A stretch of 64,000 bases of DNA, taken from positions 1,798,001-1,862,000 of the forward strand of contig JASFAU010000002.1 in assembly GCA_039704465.1 (NCBI GenBank), given 5' to 3'. The notes below the pieces were generated by a model. It made no database searches. It had not been told where the DNA came from and worked only from the letters and a program-made list of their open reading frames with translations. Source of the stretch: Plasmodiophora brassicae. Taxonomy: Eukaryota; Endomyxa; Phytomyxea; Plasmodiophorida; Plasmodiophoridae. The position numbers and the translations under genes were made by a program. Positions 43,215 through 52,614 of the stretch are shown piece after piece; the first letter of the stretch is position 1, and the number at the start of each line of letters is the position of its first letter.

Positions 43215-44297
43215 TCACGAAGCGCCAGACGGCGCCTGGGATTCCCTGCACCGCAGCTCGGCCATGTACTCCTCGTAGTCGCGACGGTCCTGCTCGTAGT
43301 CAAAGTTGTCGAACGGTTCACCGGCGCTGTCGACGTCGTCGCCGTCGCCCGGCGCCTCTTCGGCGGCGGCCGGTTGCGACGCCGACGACGACGCATCCAG
43401 GACGACGTCGCCTTTGGCGTCCTCATTCATCGTCTTCAACGCCTGATCCACGCGTTCCCGCTTGAGCTTCTCCATATGTTCGTCCCGTTCCCGGATGCGC
43501 TCCTGTAGGAACGGTAGGTACTCCTGGGCGTACTCCTCGGCGCACGCGTCGAGCTTCGCGAAGAACTCGTCGACGCCTTCGCCGGTGACGGAAGACACGC
43601 CGACGGTCCTGATGTTCTTGTAGAACTCTTCCATGACGAATCCCAGCGATCGCGTCAACGTCGACATGTACGACGACGACGCGTCCTTCTGCAGGGCGGC
43701 CTCGAACTCCTCGACGTCGTCCATCCATCGTTCGGCGAACCGATGCGAAACGACGTCGGTCTTGTTGAAGACGATCAGGAAGGGCAACCGCGTCTTGTAC
43801 ATGATGCTGCAGGCGTAAGTCATGTTCGACATGAACGTGATCGGGTTGACCGCGCGTGGCGTGTCGATCACGTAGACGATGACGGTGGGGAACGACGACG
43901 CCAACGACTCCGTGATGATCTGGCCTGACGCGGACCACGTGAACACCTCGATCTGCCCGGGCGTGTCGATCAGGACGTAGTCGAGCGACGGCGCGCTCTT
44001 CTCGACATAGTCGACGACCTGGTCGAATCGGGTGGAGAACAGGTTCAACGAGGTCACGATGGCGCCGTTCGGTCCGAGCTTGTACGACTCCATGACCTGC
44101 TTGTAGTTGACCGTGTCCCGGATATCAATGTTGGTGTCGTACGGGACGCTGGTGACGGCCGGGTCGATGTTGACCACGTAGGCGGGAGTGCTACGCGCGC
44201 TCAGGTGCGCCACGATACGTTGCATGAACGTTGTCTTGCCGCTACCCGCCATCCCGATCACGATGCAGGTCGTCGGTTTCTTCGCGTCGCCCGCCAT
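43215..44297 (-). CDS. GPN1: GPN-loop GTPase 1 (XAB1/Npa3)
   Basis: Single exon, 360 residues from the ATG at 44297. All GPN-family motifs are present in order: Walker [18 protein letters not shown], the GPN insert [11 protein letters not shown], Walker B/G3 [20 protein letters not shown]4 FNKTD, and the G5 region VSSVTGEG. The C-terminal tail is acidic and ends in a DYEEYM-type segment, as in GPN1 rather than GPN2/3. Family knowledge: GPN1 works with GPN3 in cytosolic assembly and nuclear import of RNA polymerase II. An upstream GTG frame extension was ignored in favour of the ATG next to the conserved start. Confidence 0.92.
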   Translation of the reverse strand: MAGDAKKPTTCIVIGMAGSGKTTFMQRIVAHLSARSTPAYVVNIDPAVTSVPYDTNIDIRDTVNYKQVMESYKLGPNGAIVTSLNLFSTRFDQVVDYVEKSAPSLDYVLIDTPGQIEVFTWSASGQIITESLASSFPTVIVYVIDTPRAVNPITFMSNMTYACSIMYKTRLPFLIVFNKTDVVSHRFAERWMDDVEEFEAALQKDASSSYMSTLTRSLGFVMEEFYKNIRTVGVSSVTGEGVDEFFAKLDACAEEYAQEYLPFLQERIRERDEHMEKLKRERVDQALKTMNEDAKGDVVLDASSSASQPAAAEEAPGDGDDVDSAGEPFDNFDYEQDRRDYEEYMAELRCRESQAPSGAS

Positions 44298-45354
44298 CGT
44301 CGCCCGCGGCCCAGTCAGGAACTGCACTGGAAACTCCGTGGCCGACCCGCGCGCGCGTGCAGCAACCTGCGGTAAGTGGGCATTGCATCATTCAAATGGC
44401 GGGTCGTGTCGAGAGGGGTTACCCCGCGACACGCGATCACGTCCAGTCCCAGGATGGCGGCGGATGATCGCCAGACGGTCGTGTTCGAGCCGTCCACCGA
44501 CGCCGAGATCAAGGAGGCGTTCACGACGTCGTTCGACCTGGACGCGGACTCCTTCATCAGTTCGTTACCGCGTGGATGCCGGGACGACGGCGATGGTCTG
44601 CTACTGGGTATCACCAGGTGCCGCCGAGCTGCGTCACGTGTTCACATCGATGGGCGAAGTGGTCTTCGACGAGAGGGTCGACGAGATGATCAAAATGTAC
44701 GTTCGGTCGCTGGTTCGTTGTCCCTTGTCCCCCGTCCCCGCCGTCAGACCCGATGGGTCAGGTGTCACGACGTTAGGGTTGATTTCCGCCCATTAGACTT
44801 TGCTGGGCAGTGCTGATGCAGGTGCAGGAGACGGGAAGATCGCCTGGAGTTCGCGCGACTGATCCTGGAGCACACGACGCGCCCAAAGATCCAGGCGGCG
44901 AAGATGTGCGCCCGCCCGAGGTGGCCGGCAAGGACGATATCCCGACCGCAATGTCCGTTGCTATCCCAATCAACGTCACCGACGAGGACACCAGGAAGCA
45001 GTCCAGCAGCGTCCCTGTGGTGGTCGGCGTCCGCGTCCAGACCGCCGCGTCCGCATTCGGGGCCCTCGTCAGCGACAAGGGCGACCTCCAGGAGGTCATC
45101 GTGATTGTGTCGCAGGTCGTCGCCGAGTTCGACGTCCATGGCGAATCCCTGGGCGACCTGCAGGGCAGGGTTCAACGGCGAACGCAAGCGGAAATCCGGT
45201 GGCTTGGAGTACGGCAAGGTCTGCCACTTCCTCGGAAGGCCGCCCAGCAACGTCACGAGGAAGTTCTTCGACCTGTACGACACGGACCTCGACGGGCACC
45301 TACGGCGCGGCGAGCTCGTCAGCCTGCTGAAGGCGACGAGCTTCGGGAAGAGCC

Positions 45355-45518
45355 TGTTAGATGCCAACCTCCATATTTAGCACGGAACGTTCCAGGTTCC
45401 CGGGAATGTTCCTGATGTCGCCCACCCGACATTTGCTCGGCTACCGGATCGGGGAAATAAACACAGTTCATATTGCCGCTACTCGCTGCACGTGGTACGA
45501 CCTAGTTCGCTCCCAAGA
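45355..45518 (+). repeat. copia 5' LTR
   Basis: Starts TGTTAGATGCC and ends CTCCCAAGA; identical by eye to the 3' LTR. Confidence 0.93.
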
Positions 45519-45531
45519 GGTTATGGGCCCA
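45519..45531 (+). promoter_or_regulatory. Primer-binding site (half-tRNA initiator Met type)
   Basis: GGTTATGGGCCCA lies directly after the 5' LTR and is the exact complement of 13 nt in the anticodon arm of eukaryotic initiator tRNA-Met. Drosophila copia is primed by a 5' half of the same tRNA; use here is by analogy. Confidence 0.85.
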
Positions 45532-48500
45532 TATTCTTCCACCAAGACGGCACGCCCCATCACGGGCACGCCCACCCGGTCCACGGCCCCCATGGCCGTT
45601 GACACCTCATCACCCCCTCAGGGTCCAGCCGGGCAGGACCTCTCCACGGTCTCGTTAGACCCGCAGCGCCCCGGGCCGTCGCAAGACGCGCCTACGCGTA
45701 CGGCATACACCGCTGAGCAGTATCATCACTTCTGCGAAGAACTGACTCGACAGGTGGCCGCGCGAGACCAAGAGATTCAACGTCTCAAGGCCGAACTTGC
45801 CAGCCGACAGTCCCCTGTCGACTGGACCGCACAGGTCAAGACTCCCGAGTCGTTCGAAAAGTCTGACCGCCTCACTGGCACGCAAAATTGGTACACCTGG
45901 TCCCGACGCATCAACAATGCCCTGGACCAGGCAGGGCTATCAGCCTTCCTCACCGGGGAAGCAGTCTGCCCACTCAAACCACCGGGTTCTCATTCATGCA
46001 CATGCGTAGGAGTCGCCAACCCCTTCCACCGCGTCGACCGAGCAGTGGCGGCATTCGTCTGCAATCAAATTGCCGATCAGTGCACGGTGGAGGCAAAGGC
46101 TTTCCCATCAACACGTCACCTACTCGCCCATCTCGACCGCGAATACGGTTCTGGACGCCCGGAGGTCAAGCGCAGTCTCGTCCTTGAGCAGCGCACCCGA
46201 CTCGACCGGCTCGACCACCCAACGACGCCGGAGAAGCTTAAGACCTTCATCGTCCAGGTAGACGACATACAGGCACGCCTCACCGACCTCGGCGAACCGC
46301 TATCCCCTGAGGACGTAGCGCTAAAGATCATCGCCAAGTTCGATGATCCCAGCCAGCGCGCACAGGCACTCATGTCCCAGAAACTGTCCTGGGACGATCT
46401 GAAGACCAAGATGCGCATCAATGGCATTCTTGCTTCGTCATCCAGCGCAAGGGCCCAGAATCCCGTCAAGCGCCCGCGTGACGCACAGCAGGGGGCGCGA
46501 TCGTCGTGCTCTTTCTGTGGCATTCCAGGCCACGGAGATGCTGATTGCCGCCATCGCAAGAAGGCATCCGAGCACTTCAAGGCGCAGCGCTCAAAGAAAG
46601 CAGAAGCCAAACCAAAGCCAACGTCCAACGGCCAGACCGTAAAGGCCATCAACATTACCGACGTATTCGGTGACATCCCAAATACAGCAGACATGATTGA
46701 AGCCTATCCCTATGACTCCACCACTACATCCAACTCGCCTCCAGAGCCCCGTTGCGACATCCCAGTCGCCAGCGGTCCACAGGCAGTGGACACATGCAGT
46801 CGCAACATCACTAGCGACAGGCTATGCGCAATGACGACCAGCCACAACCCGCCACCATCTAACTACGACATTCTAGTCGACAGCGGCGCAACTAAACATG
46901 TCGCAGGAAATCGTTCCTGGTTCAAAGAATATGAACCCTCCAACGGTGCAGCCGTGTCAGCTGCCAACAACGAAAACATGTCCGTCTCAGGCAAGGGTAC
47001 AATCCCGTTAGTCCTCGAACACTCTAGCAAAGCACCACCCACTTTCATGCTTCTTAATAACGCGTGGCACGTACCTGCGTTGGGAAGCCAAGTGTACTTC
47101 TCAGTCAGCGCAGCTGCTGACAAAGGCATACAGACACTATTCGACGATACAAATGTATATTTGTTTCGGAAGTCTGACGGACGAATACTGGCAGTCGGCG
47201 ACAGAATCGGCGATCTGTATTACCTTCATCACACCATGATGAGACCAGAAGCCGTGTCCCATCTCCGCTCACTGTCTACGTCCAATACCGCCACAGAAGC
47301 CACTTGGCACGCTCGCATGGGTCACACCAACCCCATGAACCTAAGAGCACTGTACCGCGGCATGGCCGACGGCATGAAAGTGGAAGGACGCAAGCAGTAC
47401 TTCTGTGAGTCCTGCATTCAAGGTAAAGGAACCCGATTTCCTTTCCAACGCAAGAAGAGACAGGACGATAACCGGAAAGCCACTGAAGTGCTAGGCCGCG
47501 TCTGCACAGACCTGAAAGGCCCACTAATAGAAGCACTCGGCGGCGAACGGTACGTAATGGTCCTCCTAGACCAACACACACATTATATCACAGTATACTG
47601 CTTCAAACACAAAAATCAGGCATTCGACTTCTACAAACAGTATCGTGCGCATGCCAAGAACATGCACGATAAGGAGATAAAGATTCTCCGCACTGATGGA
47701 GGGGGCGAATATGTCTCCACCGACTTTGAGCAATTCCTTAATGACCATGGCACTGTTCACGAAATGACAACGCCAGGCAGTTCCCAGGAAAACAGTCAAG
47801 CAGAACGTGCAATTCGCACACTGCTGAACACTGCTCGATCACTACTCCATTATGCAGGCGCTCCAGTCGTCTTCTGGAGAGAAGCAATGTACTTCGCAGC
47901 CTACATCATGAACAGGCTTCCAACCAAAGCGTTGAGAGGCAAAACTCCATATGAACTATGGTTCAAACGAAAACCAGACCTTTCGCGCATGCGAACGTTC
48001 GGGTGTGCAGCCTACCCCATCATCCCAGACGCTAAGCGCAACAATGATCTAAGTGGGAGATCGAAGAAATGTATCTTTCTCGGATACGATGAAAGGAGCT
48101 CAGGATATGTCCTATATGATCCCTCGGAACACAAATTCTTCCCACCCAACCGAGATGTCTATTTCAATGAGGAAGATTTCCCATTTAGACAAATGGATCG
48201 CTCCGACCCACTCTTTGACTGGGAGTCAGAGGATCCGGATGACGATACGTACGTCCCGGATCAGTCGGAGGGGACAGATATTCCTGAATCCTGCGAGACC
48301 GAGGATGAGGTTTGTGTTTCGACACGTGCGACTTCCCGTCGTACAAGAGTGCCTCACCAGCCCGCCTCTACCTCCGTTCTCGCGCAATCGAGACGCACGA
48401 TCCCGTCTTTGGCACAACCGTCTCAACAGACTTCATCTTCAGCCCAGGATGGTGGTTCCCCTGGTGCCGCAGAGGTTGTGTCCTCCGAACGCCAACACGA

Positions 48501-49437
48501 CAGCGTAAGACGTTCAGCCCGCAAAAGACCTCAACGAGAATTCGACTGGTTCGTAAACTCTGGCTGCATTAACGCAGTATCCTGCAAGCGCCAGAAAATC
48601 CATGAACCACGTTCGGTCAAAGAGGCATTACGTGGGCCATACGCAGCACAATGGCTCCAGGCGATGAAATCGGAGCTCACATCGCACGCAGACAACGGCA
48701 CATGGTCGCTGGTGGACGCACCAGAAAACGATCGGAACGTGATCGGCTCGATGTGGGTGTTTAAGGTCATCTATGACCAGACGGATGGATCTGTCAAACG
48801 TTTCAAGGCTCGTCTAGTAGCCAGGGGGGACTCACAAGAGGAAGGAGTCGATTACGACTTGACGTATGCTCCCACAGCATCGTTCACCTCATTTCGTCTC
48901 TTAATTGCACTTGCTGCACACTACGATCTCGAACTGGAACATGCTGACATATCCACAGCGTTCCTCAACAGTACTGCAGATCGAACAATCTACATGCGAC
49001 AACCTCCTGGTTTCGCTACCAAGGGACAGGAACACAAAGTACGCAAATTACTGAAGTCCCTCTACGGTTTAAAGCAGGCAAGCCGCTTATGGCACCTCAC
49101 ATTCCATGAATTCCTTGTGGAATGTGGCCTGTCACAACTACACACCGACCATTGCCTTTATGTCCTCAAACTAGACAACGGCAAGCTGTTCTTTGTACTT
49201 GTCTACGTTGACGACCTGGTCGTCGCAACCAACCTGCCAGTCCCAGATCCCATCGTTATCTTCGAAGACAACAACGGCTGCATTAGCTACGGCACTCGCT
49301 CCGTCAACACGTCAACCATGAAACACATTGACGTCAAATATCACTTCCTACGCGAAGAAATCGCTAAGGGCACAGTCGACCTACGACGTGTATCGACTTC
49401 CGAAAATGTAGCCGATATACCACTCCGTTTCATCTGA
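45523..49437 (+). CDS. gag-pol: copia Gag-Pol polyprotein, internally deleted and 3'-interrupted
   Basis: The first ATG after the LTR is at 45523, inside the primer-binding site. Order is copia-type. Gag carries a CCHC zinc knuckle (CSFCGIPGHGDADC). Protease has DSGATKHVAG. A GAG-pre-integrase zinc region follows (H...H...CESCIQGK). Integrase carries the D-D-E set in VCTDLKG, ILRTDGGGEY and SQENSQAERAIRTL. Reverse transcriptase has GTWSLVDAPEN, WVFKVIYDQTDGS, DISTAFLN and the catalytic FVLVYVDDLVVAT. Directly after that the frame jumps to IFEDNNGCISYG and KHIDVKYHFLREEI, the last part of RNase H, so about 200 residues are missing. Translation then runs into the inserted TA element and stops; the original C-terminus (IFTKALPKPKF) resumes at 50015-50099. 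Not expected to be autonomous. Confidence 0.92.
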   Translation: MGPYSSTKTARPITGTPTRSTAPMAVDTSSPPQGPAGQDLSTVSLDPQRPGPSQDAPTRTAYTAEQYHHFCEELTRQVAARDQEIQRLKAELASRQSPVDWTAQVKTPESFEKSDRLTGTQNWYTWSRRINNALDQAGLSAFLTGEAVCPLKPPGSHSCTCVGVANPFHRVDRAVAAFVCNQIADQCTVEAKAFPSTRHLLAHLDREYGSGRPEVKRSLVLEQRTRLDRLDHPTTPEKLKTFIVQVDDIQARLTDLGEPLSPEDVALKIIAKFDDPSQRAQALMSQKLSWDDLKTKMRINGILASSSSARAQNPVKRPRDAQQGARSSCSFCGIPGHGDADCRHRKKASEHFKAQRSKKAEAKPKPTSNGQTVKAINITDVFGDIPNTADMIEAYPYDSTTTSNSPPEPRCDIPVASGPQAVDTCSRNITSDRLCAMTTSHNPPPSNYDILVDSGATKHVAGNRSWFKEYEPSNGAAVSAANNENMSVSGKGTIPLVLEHSSKAPPTFMLLNNAWHVPALGSQVYFSVSAAADKGIQTLFDDTNVYLFRKSDGRILAVGDRIGDLYYLHHTMMRPEAVSHLRSLSTSNTATEATWHARMGHTNPMNLRALYRGMADGMKVEGRKQYFCESCIQGKGTRFPFQRKKRQDDNRKATEVLGRVCTDLKGPLIEALGGERYVMVLLDQHTHYITVYCFKHKNQAFDFYKQYRAHAKNMHDKEIKILRTDGGGEYVSTDFEQFLNDHGTVHEMTTPGSSQENSQAERAIRTLLNTARSLLHYAGAPVVFWREAMYFAAYIMNRLPTKALRGKTPYELWFKRKPDLSRMRTFGCAAYPIIPDAKRNNDLSGRSKKCIFLGYDERSSGYVLYDPSEHKFFPPNRDVYFNEEDFPFRQMDRSDPLFDWESEDPDDDTYVPDQSEGTDIPESCETEDEVCVSTRATSRRTRVPHQPASTSVLAQSRRTIPSLAQPSQQTSSSAQDGGSPGAAEVVSSERQHDSVRRSARKRPQREFDWFVNSGCINAVSCKRQKIHEPRSVKEALRGPYAAQWLQAMKSELTSHADNGTWSLVDAPENDRNVIGSMWVFKVIYDQTDGSVKRFKARLVARGDSQEEGVDYDLTYAPTASFTSFRLLIALAAHYDLELEHADISTAFLNSTADRTIYMRQPPGFATKGQEHKVRKLLKSLYGLKQASRLWHLTFHEFLVECGLSQLHTDHCLYVLKLDNGKLFFVLVYVDDLVVATNLPVPDPIVIFEDNNGCISYGTRSVNTSTMKHIDVKYHFLREEIAKGTVDLRRVSTSENVADIPLRFI

Positions 49438-50012
49438 AGAGTCCGATCCCACGGCGTTTTTCGTTCCAACAGAAGAGTCCGATTCATGCATTCATGCCGA
49501 CACTAACGGTTTTGGCGCTCGAACGACGTCACTTTGGTAGCTAGAGCCTTCTATGCATTCCTATGAGAGATAGGGTCCTCCCACATGGCCTTGCTGATCT
49601 TTCGCTTGGCATTGCGGAGCGCAGATGTGTCGCAGTGGATAGCGATCGAAAGTATATTGTGTCGTCGCAGGTGCGTTTTGTACATGTGGGGAGGTTTGAA
49701 GCCGTTCCCACCCCCATTGACCATGCACGCTTCCATAGGGCGCTTCTTGCCTAACTTGCCGGCGACCACGTCGTCAGGTGGCGAGCAGATCGATTTCGGC
49801 CAGTCGTCTCCAGGGGTGGGCTATTTTTGGATATCTAGGCGTCAACTGGCAAAAGGTATAGGTTGGAAGCGAATCCATTTCATGAGACATATGTCGCCGG
49901 AATGATAAGTCTCTGGCCTAGTGGTAGACAGAGTTCTATAGAGGTACGCCTCTTTACGACGTTAATCGTGGAGTACAATGCACGATCGGACTCTTCAGAT
50001 GAAACGGAGTAG
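49420..50012. mobile_element. 593-bp TA-flanked terminal-inverted-repeat element (MITE-like) inside copia
   Basis: The ends are inverted: CCACTCCGTTTCATCTGAAG at the left and its complement with one mismatch at the right; the match runs about 28 bp. TA flanks both sides (49418-49419, 50013-50014). Deleting the element plus one TA restores the copia reading ENVADI-FTKALPKPKF, which proves the insertion borders. The TA duplication fits the Tc1/mariner superfamily. No complete transposase; a 72-codon minus-strand frame (49551-49769) has no domain I know. Confidence 0.88.
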
Positions 50013-50318
50013 TATTTACCAAGGCGCTTCCAAAGCCCAAATTTCAAGAGTTCAGAACACGGCTCAATATCAAGCCAGTACCATCTTCAACTCACTGAGT
50101 CTCAAGGCAAACGGTTTTTAGTGGGTAGTTGCATGCTGCCAAGCACAGAGCCCCACAGTACTGCCTGCACTCAACGACAGTGCGCAGTCTCCGTAAATGG
50201 ATTTTCTCCGTGTGGCACCTTGAGCACCTGTGTTCCCCTGCCAGCAACACACAATCTGTCGGTCGCCCTCATCTTCGAGTCCAGTCAAGCCCTCCACGAC
50301 GGCTAGACTGAGGGGGCG

Positions 50319-50482
50319 TGTTAGATGCCAACCTCCATATTTAGCACGGAACGTTCCAGGTTCCCGGGAATGTTCCTGATGTCGCCCACCCGACATTTGC
50401 TCGGCTACCGGATCGGGGAAATAAACACAGTTCATATTGCCGCTACTCGCTGCACGTGGTACGACCTAGTTCGCTCCCAAGA
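50319..50482 (+). repeat. copia 3' LTR
   Basis: Same 164 bp as the 5' LTR, preceded by a purine tract at about 50306-50318. Confidence 0.93.
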
Positions 50483-50861
50483 GAGCCCAGCTGACCTCGG
50501 CAACAAGGCCGACGCCATCCTGGCCGAATGCGACGAGCAGGAGTCGCAGGCGATCACGCTCGGTACGGAACAGACCGTGCTCGTGTGCGGCTAACCCACC
50601 CCTTCTGTCGCAGTGCAACTCGGCAAGGTCGCCGCCGACCACCCGAACCACGTGTTCCCCGTCTACCACATGATGGCGACCTTGAACAGCGGCGGCCGGT
50701 CGCCACAGCAGTAGGCTAAGAGGGGGAGCGATACACAGATATCGGTCAATGACTGGTGGGTCGTTGTTGCTGTAGAAGTGCCACCGGTCAGAGTGCCGCA
50801 CACTGGGTGTGCCCATGTGCTATTGGGTTCGGGTGGCCTTGTCGTCAGGGTGTTGCTCGCG

Positions 50862-51326
50862 ATGCTGATCGACCTGGTCTCTTGGGCGCGCCAGCAACGC
50901 CCGGTCCTGTTGGCGGCTGCCAGGCAAGGACGCGTGATGCGGCAGGCGGTGGCGATCGTCGGCGACGTCGTGGCGCGGGTGTCGCCCCGCTGGTGCACGA
51001 TGGAGCGGATCGACCGGCCCGTGTCGCGCCTGATCGTCGTCGTCGCCGCGCAGGGCAGGACGACGACGGTGCAGGCGAGCGTTGTCGAGCGCCCGACCTG
51101 CTTCGACAAGGCGACCAGCACGGCCTCGTTGGCGTCGCTGTTGGCGTCGGGCAACGATGACGACCAGGCCATCATGGACGCGTACCTCGCCGACCTGATC
51201 CCGTTCGTGCGCGCCAAGGGCGCCGTGCACGCCGCCATCGAGCACATGCTGCTGAAGACGCGCCTGGCCCGGATGGGCGCGCCCGCCTTCAGCCACTGGC
51301 AGGCGCTGGCGCGTCTCCAGCAGTGA
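50862..51326 (+). CDS. Hypothetical protein, duplicated unit copy A
   Basis: A 154-residue frame starting at the ATG at 50862, paralogous to 55357-55839. Conserved blocks: LVSWARQQ(R/H)PVLL, ARQGRVMRQAVAIVGDVV, MERIDRPVS, and a nearly identical C-terminus with DAYLADL(I/V)PFVRAKGA and MLLKTRLARMGAPAFSHWQ. The middle is variable in length. The sequence is helical, with no signal peptide. No known family. It lies 148 bp after the EF-hand pseudogene, the same layout as copy B, so the two genes were duplicated together. Confidence 0.55.
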   Translation: MLIDLVSWARQQRPVLLAAARQGRVMRQAVAIVGDVVARVSPRWCTMERIDRPVSRLIVVVAAQGRTTTVQASVVERPTCFDKATSTASLASLLASGNDDDQAIMDAYLADLIPFVRAKGAVHAAIEHMLLKTRLARMGAPAFSHWQALARLQQ

Positions 51327-52330
51327 CGTCGCCCGGTCGTCATACACACACACGAATTGTACAGACGGGCGCGTAGGTACTGCTACTGCTGCCGTTCGTC
51401 GTCGTCTGTGCCGCGCGCCCCCAGCGGCGGTGGCTTGTGTGTGCCGGGTGGCCTGTTCGCCGCACCGCGCCCTGTCGACGTCGTCGTCACAGGCGATAGT
51501 CGTCGAAACCGCATTCTTCGTCCCGTCCGCGATGGTCGCCGTGTTCCCCGTCATCGTCATCGTCAGCCAGGCGGTTTAGCGCCGACCCGAGCCGCAAGAC
51601 GTTCCTGCAGGTGACGACGCTGTGCAGCGGCGACGCGACGACGACGAGCGGCAACCCGTTCGCGTCGGAGAACATGACGCTGGCCGCCTGGGTCAACGCG
51701 GCAGCCCTGACGTCGTCCCAGGTGACGATCATCGGGTTCGCCCAGCACGCCGGCCCGGTCGACATGCAGCTGGACCGCCTGGGCGCCATCAATGTCCAGG
51801 GCATGGGCGCGCTCGATTACGCGGCCGCCTGCGCCTTCGACCGCGTCTCTGGGCGCTCGCTGCCTGACGGCGCCTGCTCCCGACCAACCTGGCGTCGTCG
51901 ACGCTGATCGTCGCGGCGCGCCAGGACGCCACGTCCGGCCGCGCCGACCCGGTCGCGACGCCGATCCTTGTCGGCGCCGCCGGGAACGCGTCGCTGACGA
52001 TAGACGGCGTCAACGTCGTACGCCGTCGCCGTCGCGATCAACAACGTGACGGTGACGGCGCCGGGGCAGATGATCTCGGCGACGTCTGCGTTGGTGCTGA
52101 CCTTCGCGCGGGCGACCGCCAACCATTCGCTATCTTCCATGGCTTGGGCAGGACAAGTGCGTTTTTATTTGGTGTGGCATGGATCGAACCGGCTGGGGAG
52201 AACGCAGACACAGTACTGATTTCGTCAGTATGTCGCACCAGAGGCGCGCTCATGGGACGCAGAACAGGACCCCGATTGCGGAAGAGGAAAATCGTTGAAG
52301 TACAATGGCTGTCGCGGCCCACGCAGGTCT
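51327..52330. other. Unassigned about 1 kb with a possible secreted-protein fragment
   Basis: A CA-rich run lies at 51343-51352. From an ATG at 51532 a hydrophobic leader (VAVFPVIVIVSQA) is followed by a stop and then, one frame over, about 110 codons with coding look (TLAAWVNAAALTSSQVTIIG). Similar beta-rich coding look returns in a third frame after 52021 (VAINNVTVTAPGQMISATSA). Introns or frameshifts would be needed. I do not recognise a family, and it may be a broken gene. Confidence 0.35.
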
Positions 52331-52398
52331 GTAGACCGGACCGCCAACTAGGCCACGAGAGCAGCTGCTCTCGTGGCCTAGTTGGCGGTCCGGTCTAC
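52331..52398. repeat. Perfect 68-bp palindrome
   Basis: Arms of 34 bp (52331-52364 and 52365-52398) are exact reverse complements with no spacer; the centre is gagagcagctgctctc. The match stops at the outer ends. A third copy of the arm, within a longer 45-bp inverted match, lies at 52570-52614. Confidence 0.95.
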
Positions 52399-52614
52399 AA
52401 AACATCTCACCGGGGAAGCTCGTACCCCCCGACGATCGAGCGATGTCCGCCGCCTACCCGTGTAGACGACTCGCAGACCTGCTCTCGTGCCTGGCGCGTC
52501 CGTACTATCTACCATCCTCCCCAAAACTCTCCGTCCACGGCGGACTTCGAGGAGGCTCGAACTCCCGTCGGTGAGATGTTTTGTAGACCGGACCGCCAAC
52601 TAGGCCACGAGAGC
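52365..52614. repeat. 45-bp inverted repeat pair (52365-52409 and 52570-52614)
   Basis: The right half of the palindrome plus caaaacatctcacc (to 52409) recurs inverted at 52570-52614. The right copy is inside the 3' coding end of the kinase gene and is translated there. Confidence 0.88.

Larger units (their letters stand above)
45350..50487 (+). mobile_element. Ty1/copia LTR retrotransposon, defective, with 5-bp target duplication
   Basis: Identical 164-bp LTRs at 45355-45518 and 50319-50482 are flanked by GAGCC at 45350-45354 and 50483-50487. The primer-binding site follows the 5' LTR directly and a purine-rich tract (ctgagggggcg) precedes the 3' LTR. A single gag-pol frame lies inside. The pol region lacks the end of reverse transcriptase and most of RNase H. 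A 593-bp TA-flanked element interrupts the 3' end of pol. Base composition is visibly less GC-rich than the surrounding genes. Confidence 0.95.
44454..50714 (+). pseudogene. EF-hand protein pseudogene (copy A), split by a copia element
   Basis: Copy A of the intact EF-hand gene at 53983-55198. The start ATG, first EF region (DLDADSFIS) and second block are recognisable. It carries lesions relative to copy B: a 3-nt insertion near 44530, a 4-nt deletion near 44850 and a 1-nt insertion near 45170 (both frameshifts), and a deletion of about 115 nt near 45265 between two similar ttcttc-containing sites. A retrotransposon sits at 45355-50482, and the reading resumes at 50483 (ADLGNKADAILAECDEQES) up to the stop at 50712-50714. 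Removing the retrotransposon and one GAGCC restores continuity at that point only. The gene was probably dead or dying apart from the insertion. Confidence 0.85.

Noticed and set aside
43215..44297. Reading the GPN1 gene as bacterial because it is intronless with a clean P-loop
   Set aside because: Neighbours have spliceosomal introns and GPN1 is an archaeal/eukaryotic family; single-exon genes also occur elsewhere in this window.
45355..50482. Considering the gag-pol element as a virus-derived insertion
   Set aside because: Integrase precedes reverse transcriptase, no envelope frame is present, and the LTR and primer site are copia-type.
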